NCBI GenBank assembly: GCA_026989685.1
Contig: JALSIV010000009.1
Coordinates: 1-34,728, forward strand
DNA: 34,728 bases
Source of the DNA: Pirellulaceae bacterium
GTDB lineage: Bacteria > Planctomycetota > Planctomycetia > Pirellulales > Pirellulaceae
Direction of reading: 5' to 3'
Shown here: one piece after another, positions 6,968-13,867 of the stretch
Layout of the letters: every line of letters starts with the position of its first letter
Numbering within the stretch: the stretch's first letter is position 1
Notes under the pieces: generated by a model
Databases searched by the model: none
What the model was told of the DNA's origin: nothing
What the model saw: the letters and a program-made list of their open reading frames with translations, nothing else
Translations under genes and position numbers: made by a program

Positions 6968-7028
6968 GGACAAAAAAGGGACAAAAAAAGGGACAAGTGT
7001 CCCCTGATTTGTCCCCTGATTTGTCCCC
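6968..7028. promoter_or_regulatory. GGGACAA / TTGTCCC repeat and hairpin region upstream of the replication operon
   Basis: GGGACAA occurs at 6978 and 6990 and TTGTCCC at 7009 and 7021, with the tight hairpin GGGACA-AG-TGTCCC (6990-7003) between them and a tandem 12-mer CCCCTGATTTGT (7001-7012, 7013-7024). It sits in the 131-bp gap before the 59-aa gene. It could be an operator, an attenuator, or a terminator of the preceding gene. Confidence 0.5.
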
Positions 7029-7086
7029 GCGGGCTGCCATGATCCTGTCATCGTTGTTTTGTTCCACGATGATAGGAGACGCTTTT

Positions 7087-7266
7087 ATGGCTGACCACAT
7101 CCCATCACTCGAGTACGTCACGCGGCGCATCGGTGAGCTGTCGCGTGAGCTGTCCCTGCTCCGGTCGCTGCGGCGCATCCTGCGGCGGCATGAGGCGACC
7201 TGCGAGGCTGCGGCCCGACTGCGGGAGCTGCGCACAAAAAGAGGGGAGGCTGCAAATGAGCGATAA
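7087..7266 (+). CDS. Small basic helical protein (59 aa)
   Basis: The ATG at 7087 follows ATAGGAGAC. The protein is Arg/Leu-rich and almost wholly helical (RRIGELSRELSLLRSLRRIL), perhaps a short coiled coil. Its stop overlaps the start of the next gene (ATGAGCGATAA), which indicates translational coupling and supports it as real. Function unknown. Confidence 0.6.
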   Translation: MADHIPSLEYVTRRIGELSRELSLLRSLRRILRRHEATCEAAARLRELRTKRGEAANER

Positions 7267-7489
7267 GGCGACCCCCAAGCTCGCGCTGTCCGTGAGAGAG
7301 GCGGCCGAGGCACTCGGCATCAGCGAGCGGCTGCTGCGGTCCCTCACCCAACAGGGAAAGGTGCCGCATGTCAGGTTGGGCCCGAGTGAGCAGTCTCGGC
7401 TGGTCTATCCGGTCGAGGTGTTGCAGGAGTGGCTCTGGCGAGCGAGCGGCATGGACGCCGAGAACAAGGAGGAGGAGGCAGTCAGATGA
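7256..7489 (+). CDS. MerR-like helix-turn-helix protein, probable excisionase or control factor (77 aa)
   Basis: The ATG follows GAGGGGAGG. The protein is a single winged helix-turn-helix of the HTH_17/excisionase type: LSVREAAEALGISERLLRSL, GKVPHVRLG, then RLVYPVEVLQEWL. Such proteins bend DNA at att sites to favour excision, or control early genes. It overlaps the primase start by ATGA. Excisionase against regulator cannot be separated by sequence alone; the nearby integrase favours excisionase. Confidence 0.75.
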   Translation: MSDKATPKLALSVREAAEALGISERLLRSLTQQGKVPHVRLGPSEQSRLVYPVEVLQEWLWRASGMDAENKEEEAVR

Positions 7490-9993
7490 GCAAAAAAAAC
7501 CGGGCGGCATCCATGCCGGCCCACCAGTCTACTCCAGTATACGACATCGGCGACATCAAGGCAGCCGCCACTGGTCGCTGGGTCGAGCTGCTGGCTGAGG
7601 CCGGTGTACCCGGCGACGTGCTGGACGGCCGGCATCACCCGTGCCCGAGGTGTGGCGGCAGGGATCGGTTCCGTTTGATCGACGCCGGAGCCGGAGCGCT
7701 GAGGTGCAACCACTGTCTGACGGACGCCGGTGACGGACTTGCGTCACTCGTTTGGTGGATGGGCCGCGACTTCCGCGAGGTGCTCAAGTGGGTCGCGTCA
7801 CGGCTGGGTGTCACACCCGACCGCCAGGGTGACACGCCTGTGTCAGACCCGTTGGTGGCCATCGCGCGACACAAGCGCGTCACTCCCGAGTCGCTCGTCG
7901 CGTATGGAGCTGTGCGAGTCAGCACGCGGGCCATATCACTGCCGGCGTATGGGCCCGATGGCAGGCGGTGCACGACGTTCTCGATTGCGGCGTCGGGAAG
8001 TGACAGACAAAGGAAGGGGCTGTTTCAGCGCGGCAAACCGGCCGGGCTGTTCTTTCCGCATCGCGACGGAAAGGTGCAACTGCCACAACCAGGCGAGGAG
8101 TGGCTGCTGGTCGAAGGCGTCAAAGACGCTGCCGCACTCCACTCGCTCGGCTACATGGCGGCCGGCTTGAACACGTCCCACCTCTCACCGAGGTTCGCCC
8201 GGCTGTTCGCCGGCGTGAAATGTGTCATCGTGCCCGACCGCGATAAGGCAGGACTCGAGGGCGCGAGCAAGACCGCATCCGCACTCACTGGCGGTGCCAC
8301 ATCTGTGTCAGTGGTGACGCTACCGCTCGAGTATCGCGAGACAGGCGGCGGCGACGTGCGGGACGTGCTGCGGCTACCGGACGGCGAGACCCTGCTGCGG
8401 CAGGCGATCAGCGATGCTCGCGACGTGTGTGAGCTATCGGTCAGCCAGGGGGACAAGCCCCTGCCCTACGAGCCCTTCCCGACGGAGCTACTCCCTGAGC
8501 CTCTGGCGGCCTACGTGCGAGCTGTAGCTGAAGCCGTCTACTGCGATGACGCGTACGTGTCACTGCCGCTGCTGGCGACCCTGGCAGGCGCGATCGGCAA
8601 CAGCCGTCGCATCCGACTCAAGGACTCCTGGAGCGAGCCGGCGGTGCTGTGGTGTGTGACAGTCGGCGACTCCGGAAGCCGCAAGTCACCCGGCTTCGAC
8701 GCGGGGACGTGGCCACTGAGCGTGCTCCAGTCTGCCGAGTTCTCTCGCTGGCGAGACGAGCATAGCGAGTGGGAGGAGCGACGACGATCGGGAGGCAAGG
8801 ACTTCGACGAGCCGGAGCCCCAGCCGACTCGATACATCGTCCAGGACTCCACACTGGAGGGCCTGGCTGCACTGCTCGAGTCCAACCCGCGGGGCCTGCT
8901 GCTGGCTCGTGACGAGCTGTCCGGCTGGCTGGCCGGTTTCGACGCCTATCGCCCGACGGCCGGCGCGGACGTGGCACAGTGGCTTTCTATTCATGGGGCC
9001 CGTCCCCTGATCGTCGACCGGAAGACGGGTAAACGCATCACCCACTGCCCCGCCGCGGCGGTGTCGATCTGTGGTGGCATCCAGCCGGCCGTGCTGGCTC
9101 GAGCCATCCAGGGGCGAGGTGACGCCGAGCACGTGGAAAACGGGCTACTCGCGCGGCTACTGATCGCATATCCGCCCCACACGCCCAAGCGCTGGACTGA
9201 CGCATCTGTGCCCGAGGGCATCCGCCAGGGCGTGATGGAGGTGACTGAGCGGCTGGTGTCTCTCGAGCCCGGGGAGGACGGCCGGCCGGTCGAGGTCGAC
9301 CTGACGCCGGGCGCACTCGAGCGGTTTCGGCGTTTCGTTAACGAGCACGGTCAGGAGCAGGCTCGTCTGCCCGGTCCACTCCGGGCCGCATGGAGCAAGC
9401 TCGAGGCATACGCGGCACGCCTGGCGCTGGCGGCCCACATGGTCCGCCAGGTGACCGGGGACGCCGGCACCCTGGTCGATGAGGAGTCGATCGACGTGGG
9501 GATCAGCTTGGCGAGGTGGTTCGGGGGGGAGGCGGCGAGACTGTACGCCCTGCTGGGGGCGGCCGACGATACGCCAGAGGCGAGGGCCGAGCGGGAGCGG
9601 GCGAGACTGCTCGAGTGGATCAGGCGGCGGGGTGGAGTGGTGACGGTCCGGGAGGTCCAGCAAGGGCATCGGCGGTTCAGGACAGCCGGGGATGCCGAGA
9701 TGGCACTGCGAGAGTTGGCCGACGCCGGGCATGGGAGGCTAGTAGTCGATCCCCCAGAAGGCAGGGGACGCCCCCGGACGGTGTTTTCTGTTTTCGTAGA
9801 CGCATCGAGCACCCTGTCTACAGTGTCTACGTCTACGGAAATCGCTGAAACGGCTGAAATACCGAATAACGTAGACGTAGACAGCGTAGACGCATCTGTA
9901 GACCGTCTACGAAAATCCCCGGACGATCCCCCATGGATGACCGACGCCTTGGTGATCGACCCGTCGGACGCCTCTACGGAGGGGGGCGAGTGA
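7486..9993 (+). CDS. CHC2 zinc finger-TOPRIM-DUF3987 primase/helicase (835 aa)
   Basis: The ATG at 7486 follows AAGGAGGAGG; a longer frame from 7429 is less likely since this site lies inside the previous gene. Residues 53-77 form a zinc finger (C53, C56, C74, C77). A TOPRIM domain follows, with VEGVKDAAAL (E210) and VPDRDKAG (D251, D253), the metal-binding residues used in primer synthesis. A DUF3987 ATPase begins near residue 325, with Walker A GDSGSRKS (394-401) and a Walker B-like LLARDELSG near 475. These proteins are taken to prime and unwind the element's own DNA. The last 65 residues are low-complexity (STVSTSTEI, VDVDSVDASVD), encoded by the GTAGAC array. Replication function is inferred from domains. 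Confidence 0.88.
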   Translation: MSKKNRAASMPAHQSTPVYDIGDIKAAATGRWVELLAEAGVPGDVLDGRHHPCPRCGGRDRFRLIDAGAGALRCNHCLTDAGDGLASLVWWMGRDFREVLKWVASRLGVTPDRQGDTPVSDPLVAIARHKRVTPESLVAYGAVRVSTRAISLPAYGPDGRRCTTFSIAASGSDRQRKGLFQRGKPAGLFFPHRDGKVQLPQPGEEWLLVEGVKDAAALHSLGYMAAGLNTSHLSPRFARLFAGVKCVIVPDRDKAGLEGASKTASALTGGATSVSVVTLPLEYRETGGGDVRDVLRLPDGETLLRQAISDARDVCELSVSQGDKPLPYEPFPTELLPEPLAAYVRAVAEAVYCDDAYVSLPLLATLAGAIGNSRRIRLKDSWSEPAVLWCVTVGDSGSRKSPGFDAGTWPLSVLQSAEFSRWRDEHSEWEERRRSGGKDFDEPEPQPTRYIVQDSTLEGLAALLESNPRGLLLARDELSGWLAGFDAYRPTAGADVAQWLSIHGARPLIVDRKTGKRITHCPAAAVSICGGIQPAVLARAIQGRGDAEHVENGLLARLLIAYPPHTPKRWTDASVPEGIRQGVMEVTERLVSLEPGEDGRPVEVDLTPGALERFRRFVNEHGQEQARLPGPLRAAWSKLEAYAARLALAAHMVRQVTGDAGTLVDEESIDVGISLARWFGGEAARLYALLGAADDTPEARAERERARLLEWIRRRGGVVTVREVQQGHRRFRTAGDAEMALRELADAGHGRLVVDPPEGRGRPRTVFSVFVDASSTLSTVSTSTEIAETAEIPNNVDVDSVDASVDRLRKSPDDPPWMTDALVIDPSDASTEGGE
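9796..9920. repeat. Array of nine GTAGAC/GTCTAC hexamers, candidate iterons
   Basis: Five GTAGAC and four GTCTAC copies lie within about 120 bp at the 3' end of the primase gene, several directly joined (GTAGACGTAGAC, GTCTACGTCTAC). An AT-richer patch of about 30 bp without a copy lies between the two halves (AAATCGCTGAAACGG... to about 9870). The pattern resembles an origin with inverted iterons next to a replication gene. It may instead reflect only the repetitive peptide it encodes. Confidence 0.55.
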
Positions 9994-10532
9994 TGGACGC
10001 TGAGGGAATCTACTTCCGCCTGCTCGCCGCTGGAGTTTCTGTCGACGTGGAGGATGGCCGGCTAGTGGCGTGGCCGAGTGACCGGGTGCCCCCGTCCCTG
10101 GCTGTTCCCCTGCGGCAGCACGCTAGTGAGCTGGTGAGGCGACTCGAGGGGCGGCCGTCGGCTGGTCGGCGTCTGGCTGAGGCGCAACCAGGGGGAGAGC
10201 CTCACCCGGCACCGAACCCCCACCTGACCGGCCGGTGGGCCCGCTGGGGCGACCTGATCCGTTGCCCGCACTGCCGGGCCCGCGACCTGGTGGAGGTCGC
10301 CGGCGGCCTGCACTGCCGAGCCTGCGGCCGTCTGGCCTGGCTCGAGGGCCCGCGGTCGATCACTCGAGCGGACTGCCAGGACGAGGGCCTGCGGGCGGTG
10401 TCCTGCCCGGCCGGTCCATCGGCCCCCGAACTTCATCGACGGCTCTATGCCGACGAGGAGGCCCGGATAGACCGTCGCAGGCAGGAGCGGCTGCGAGAGG
10501 CTCAAGCAGCGACGACGCGGGAGTTGTTCTAG
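9993..10532 (+). CDS. Zinc-ribbon protein (179 aa)
   Basis: The start overlaps the primase stop (TGATG), so it is coupled to it. Residues 1-52 form a small helical domain (IYFRLLAAGVSVDVEDGRL) like the TubC N-terminal docking or primase-accessory folds seen next to such primases. At about 90-112, CPHC and CRAC form a zinc ribbon. The C-terminus is a charged helix (EEARIDRRRQERLREA). Position suggests a partner of the primase-helicase. Function unknown. Confidence 0.65.
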   Translation: MDAEGIYFRLLAAGVSVDVEDGRLVAWPSDRVPPSLAVPLRQHASELVRRLEGRPSAGRRLAEAQPGGEPHPAPNPHLTGRWARWGDLIRCPHCRARDLVEVAGGLHCRACGRLAWLEGPRSITRADCQDEGLRAVSCPAGPSAPELHRRLYADEEARIDRRRQERLREAQAATTRELF

Positions 10533-10630
10533 GGCATCCCTCCCTGGCGGTCGACGAGGAATTGAGTTGCATCACGTTCGAGATTCTGGTAGCAATACGA
10601 GCTGCCCTTCAGACGGAGAGGAAACTTGTC

Positions 10631-11908
10631 ATGGCATCAATCGTCAAGCGGCCGAACGGCCATCGGTGGATTCAGTTTGTGGCGGCCGATGGGTCGCGAA
10701 AGACGGTCAGACTCGGCCGGTTCAGCCAGAGGGACGCCGAGGAAGTCAGGCGGCGAGTCGAGGAGCTGCTTTCATCGCTGATTGCCGGTTCGCCGTGGAG
10801 TCGGAGCCTGGCCGGCTGGGTGTCCGAGTTGCCCGACGGCCTGGCAACCAGGCTCGAGGGCGTCGGCCTGATTCCGAAGCGGGCAGAGTCTCGCGACGTG
10901 TCCGTAGTCGACTTTGCCACCACCTACATCGAAGGCCGGCGTGACATTGGAGACGGACGCCGAATCGTGCTTTACTCGTGTCGCAGACGACTGGAAGGTT
11001 TCTTTGCCGGCCGGCTGCTGCACGAAGTCTCGCCAGGCGACGCCGATGACTTCAAGCAGTGGCTGCTTGCGAAGTACGCCGCGGCCACTGTGGCGAAAAC
11101 CATCAAAGACGCCAAGATGATCTTCCGGTCGGCCGTCCGTAAGGGAATCATCGAATCAAACCCCTTCGAGGACGTTACGGCCGGCCAGGTGGCCAACCGT
11201 GATCGGCTGGTGTTTGTGCCGCGAGAGACGGTTTATCGCGTCATTGATGCCTGCTCTGACGCCGAGTGGCGGCTGATCGTCGCACTGGCCAGGTTCGGTG
11301 GGCTGCGATGCCCTACCGAGATACTGCGACTGCGGTGGTGCGACATTGACTGGGACGGCAACCGAATGACCGTGACATGTTCCAAGACGAGGAAGTCACG
11401 ACCGTATCGCGTGGTCCCCCTGTTCCCCGAGTTGCGACCCCACCTAGAGGTGGCGTGGGAAACCGCCAAGGAAGGGGCCGAATTCGTGGTGATGCGATAC
11501 CGGAGCACGGCGGCCAACCTGCGAACGCAACTGCTTCGGATCATGCGCCGGGCTGGTGTCGAGCCGTGGCCCCGGCTGTTCCAAAATCTTCGGGCGAGCT
11601 GTGCGACGGAGCTGGCCGACCGCTTCCCGAGCCACGTTTGCGAGGAGTGGCTGGGGCATACCGAAGTGGTGGCGGACCGGCATTATCGAAGGGTGACAGA
11701 TGAACACTTCGAGCGGGCGGCCAACCCGAAGCATAACCCGAAGCAGTACATGCCGGAAATGGGCGGAAATGGCCTGCAACGGGAGAAAACCGACTCCAGC
11801 GAGGATTGCCCGAAGTCAGTTTCCTGCAACCGTTTGCAACGTAAGTCCTTAAATGACAACGACTTAGGGATGACCCCTACGGGACTCGAACCCGTGTTAC
11901 CGGCGTGA
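10631..11908 (+). CDS. Tyrosine recombinase (integrase), 3' end inside the tRNA-Glu gene
   Basis: 425 residues from the ATG at 10631 (GGAGAGG upstream). Residues 1-60 are an arm-binding type N-terminus (GHRWIQF, SRKTVRLGRFS), about 90-190 the core-binding domain, and 200-360 the catalytic domain: R226 (GLRCPTEI), K252 (SKTRKS), Q318-N-L-R321 in place of HxxR, H343 (WLGHT) and Y352 (HYRRV). Gln for the first His is a variant I associate with planctomycete integrases. The frame runs on through a PKHNPKQ repeat and enters the tRNA on the opposite strand, ending MTPTGLEPVLPA. It drives insertion at the tRNA 3' end. The integrated form cuts off a longer tail (see findings). Confidence 0.92.
   Translation: MASIVKRPNGHRWIQFVAADGSRKTVRLGRFSQRDAEEVRRRVEELLSSLIAGSPWSRSLAGWVSELPDGLATRLEGVGLIPKRAESRDVSVVDFATTYIEGRRDIGDGRRIVLYSCRRRLEGFFAGRLLHEVSPGDADDFKQWLLAKYAAATVAKTIKDAKMIFRSAVRKGIIESNPFEDVTAGQVANRDRLVFVPRETVYRVIDACSDAEWRLIVALARFGGLRCPTEILRLRWCDIDWDGNRMTVTCSKTRKSRPYRVVPLFPELRPHLEVAWETAKEGAEFVVMRYRSTAANLRTQLLRIMRRAGVEPWPRLFQNLRASCATELADRFPSHVCEEWLGHTEVVADRHYRRVTDEHFERAANPKHNPKQYMPEMGGNGLQREKTDSSEDCPKSVSCNRLQRKSLNDNDLGMTPTGLEPVLPA
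11724..11747 (+). repeat. 24-bp double repeat, right copy (candidate integrase arm site)
   Basis: Identical to 4032-4055 and in the same orientation; it lies inside the integrase gene, 122 bp before the att core. Confidence 0.6.
11870..11891 (-). other. attR core within tRNA-Glu
   Basis: Starts ATGACCCCTACGGG, identical to attL over 14 bp and 20 of 22 overall. Crossover must have taken place within this core, since beyond it the right side is intact tRNA and the left side is element DNA. Confidence 0.8.
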
Positions 11909-11943
11909 AAGGCCGGTGTCCTAGACCGCTAGACGAAGGGGCC
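11871..11943 (-). tRNA. tRNA-Glu(TTC)
   Basis: The reverse complement folds as a full 73-nt tRNA: acceptor GGCCCCT/AGGGGTC (one G-T pair), D-arm GTCTAGCGGTCTAGGAC, anticodon stem CCGGC/GCCGG with loop CTTTCAC (anticodon TTC), T-arm ACGGG/CCCGT with loop TTCGAGT, discriminator A. It closely follows the E. coli tRNA-Glu pattern. CCA is not encoded. It is the target of the element, and its 3' part is antisense to the last 38 bp of the integrase gene. Confidence 0.95.
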
Positions 11944-11979
11944 GCCAATTCGGGGCCTCGAAAGACCGCAAGGCTATAG

Positions 11980-12009
11980 GGTATAGTCGGCGATCGGCAT
12001 TTTCGTCAA
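11980..12009 (-). promoter_or_regulatory. Candidate promoter of tRNA-Glu
   Basis: On the minus strand TTGACG (12009-12004) and TATACC (11985-11980) are 18 bp apart, about 36 bp before the mature tRNA 5' end. The match to the sigma-70 consensus is fair; not tested. Confidence 0.45.
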
Positions 12010-12040
12010 GTGGGATGAGAAAAATCGGGAAAAGAGTCTG

Positions 12041-12772
12041 ATGGCCGTTCGCATCGCCATGTGGTCGGGGCCGAGAAACATCTCGACGGCACTCATGCGA
12101 GCCTGGGGGAGCCGGGCCGACTGCTACGTCACCGATGAACCGCTCTATGCGTTCTACCTGCGGGAAACGGGGCTGGATCACCCCGGTCGCGAGGCCACGT
12201 TGGCGGCTCACAGCAGCGATTGGCGCGAGGTGACTCGCTGGTTGACCGGCCCGATCCCCGAGGACCGCTCGATCTGGTACCAAAAGCAGATGGCCCACCA
12301 TTTGCTTCCCTCGGTCGGCCGAGACTGGCTCTCCAAACTCACCCACGCTTTCCTGATCCGCGACCCTCGCGAAATGCTGCTCTCGCTGGTCGAATTCCTT
12401 CCTACCATCCGAGTCGAAGACACTGGACTGCCGCAGCAAGTGGAGTTGTTTCGCCGAGTCCTTGAGCAAGAACCAAGGCCGCCGGTCGTGGTCGATGGCC
12501 GCGACGTGCTGGAAGATCCGCCGGGGTTGCTGCAAGAGTTGTGTCGGCGACTCGAGGTCCCTTACGATGCAGCCATGCTGCAGTGGGAACCGGGCCTGCG
12601 AAAAACGGACGGCGCGTGGGCTCCGTTCTGGTATGACAAGGTGCGCAAGACCACGACATTTGGAAAATACCGGCCCAAGGATGGCCCGCTTCCCGAGCCG
12701 CTCGAGCCGGTTTATCAAGCGTGTATTCCCTTGTATGAAGAACTGGCCGAGTACAAGATCGGTCGCATCTGA
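12041..12772 (+). CDS. Sulfotransferase family protein (243 aa)
   Basis: The N-terminus has the 5'-phosphosulfate loop-like motif WSGPRNISTALMRAW (about residues 8-22), and RDPREMLLS (about 110) matches the 3'-phosphate-binding R/S segment of PAPS sulfotransferases. Length is near the minimum for the family. It lies 24 bp before a class IV aminotransferase, so the two are probably co-transcribed. Substrate unknown; a P-loop phosphotransferase rather than a sulfotransferase is possible. Confidence 0.75.
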   Translation: MAVRIAMWSGPRNISTALMRAWGSRADCYVTDEPLYAFYLRETGLDHPGREATLAAHSSDWREVTRWLTGPIPEDRSIWYQKQMAHHLLPSVGRDWLSKLTHAFLIRDPREMLLSLVEFLPTIRVEDTGLPQQVELFRRVLEQEPRPPVVVDGRDVLEDPPGLLQELCRRLEVPYDAAMLQWEPGLRKTDGAWAPFWYDKVRKTTTFGKYRPKDGPLPEPLEPVYQACIPLYEELAEYKIGRI

Positions 12773-12795
12773 GCCGAAGTGAAACGAGCCGCCCC

Positions 12796-13710
12796 ATGCT
12801 GCAGAAGTTTGATCCTCGCAACCGCGATCTGATCGTCAACATCAACGGTCGCCTGGTACACCGGGACCAGGCGGGCGTCAGTCCGTTCGATTCGGTGGTC
12901 CAAGGGGGGGACGCGGTGTGGGAGGGTTTGCGGCTTTATGACGGAAGAATCTTCAAGTTGCGCGAGCACTTGGCTCGATTGCGAGCGTCGGCTCGAGCAC
13001 TCGCCTTCGCGGAAATCCCCACCGACGAGCAGATGATCGAGCAAATCAAGGCCACGCTGGCGGCCAACGGGATGCGGGACGAGGTGCATATTCGGCTCAC
13101 GCTGACTCGAGGCGTCAAGCTCACCAGCGGCATGGATCCGCGACTCAATCAATCGGGTCCCACTTTGATCGTGCTGGCCGAGTATAAACGGCCCGTCTAT
13201 GACCGCTCGGGCATCCGCCTGGTGACGGCGTCGATCCGCCGGCCGGATCCCGACGTGCTCGATCCGAAGATCCACCACAACAACTTGCTCAATTCGATCT
13301 TGGCCAAGATCGAAGCCAACGTGGCGGGAGCCGACGACGCGGTGATGCTCGATTCACGAGGCTTCATCGCCGAAACGAACGCCACCCATTTGTTCTTCGT
13401 GAGCGGCCAAGTGGTGCGGACGAGTCGGACGGTAGCTTGCCCCGAGGGGATTACTCGCGCGGTGGTACTCGAACTTTGCAAGGACCTCGGAATTGCGTCG
13501 CAAGTGTGCGATTTGTCGCTGCCGGAAGCCTACCGTGCGGACGAGGCGTTTTGCACGGGGACGATGGGCGAGTTGGCGGCGGTGAGCCATATTGACGGGA
13601 GGCAGATTGGGACCGGAGAGCGGCCGGTGCTGAAGCGACTCTCGGAGGCTTTCGCACGGCTGACGCAGCGAGAAGGGGAAGTCGTCGTTGAGAATCTGGG
13701 AAAGGCTTGA
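12796..13710 (+). CDS. Class IV PLP-dependent aminotransferase (branched-chain or D-amino acid type)
   Basis: 304 residues, normal length for fold-type IV. Motifs: NINGRLVHRDQAGVSPFDSVVQGGDAVWEGLRLYDG at the start, IRLTLTRGV, DPKIHHNNLLNSILAKIEAN with the likely PLP lysine in DPKIHHNN, then SRGFIAETNATHLFFV and the phosphate-binding GITRAVVLEL. Likely moves an amino group between a branched-chain or D-amino acid and 2-oxoglutarate; the exact substrate cannot be read. The sulfotransferase gene precedes it directly. Not certain enough for an ilvE symbol. Confidence 0.8.
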   Translation: MLQKFDPRNRDLIVNINGRLVHRDQAGVSPFDSVVQGGDAVWEGLRLYDGRIFKLREHLARLRASARALAFAEIPTDEQMIEQIKATLAANGMRDEVHIRLTLTRGVKLTSGMDPRLNQSGPTLIVLAEYKRPVYDRSGIRLVTASIRRPDPDVLDPKIHHNNLLNSILAKIEANVAGADDAVMLDSRGFIAETNATHLFFVSGQVVRTSRTVACPEGITRAVVLELCKDLGIASQVCDLSLPEAYRADEAFCTGTMGELAAVSHIDGRQIGTGERPVLKRLSEAFARLTQREGEVVVENLGKA

Positions 13711-13738
13711 GGTCTAGTCGGCAAAGAGGGCGCCTCGG

Positions 13739-13766
13739 TTGCGGGGCCGGGTGCGGTCCCTATAAT
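13739..13766 (+). promoter_or_regulatory. Candidate sigma-70 promoter upstream of nuoI
   Basis: TTGCGG (13739-13744) and TATAAT (13761-13766), 16 bp apart, about 100 bp before nuoI and directly downstream of the aminotransferase gene. The perfect -10 makes it one of the better promoter candidates in the window. Confidence 0.55.
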
Positions 13767-13867
13767 ATCTTCGTCCGGCAAGGAACAAGGGGGCAGGCCA
13801 CCCACTGTGGGGCAGGCCAGCCTCGCTTTTCGCTGGTAGAATCGAATGGGACACCCTGATTGCGGGC

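Larger units (their letters stand above)
3971..11891. mobile_element. tRNA-Glu-integrated replicative element or satellite, about 7.9 kb
   Basis: The boundaries are the duplicated tRNA-Glu 3' end at 3971-3992 and 11870-11891. Inside are an integrase next to the right att site, a HTH excisionase-like gene, a primase-helicase, a broken ParB-like gene and several small orphan genes. Almost all genes read rightward, and the core genes overlap by start-stop contacts (ATGAGCGATAA at 7256, ATGA at 7486, TGATG at 9991), which suggests one transcript. There are no virion, packaging or transfer genes, so horizontal movement would need a helper or uptake. Whether it replicates after excision is inference from the primase-helicase. 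Confidence 0.82.

Noticed and set aside
10235-10630. Upstream extension of the integrase frame by 132 codons
   Set aside because: It overlaps the zinc-ribbon gene, is compositionally a shadow (Pro/Arg/Gly-rich), and a good start with ribosome site exists at 10631.
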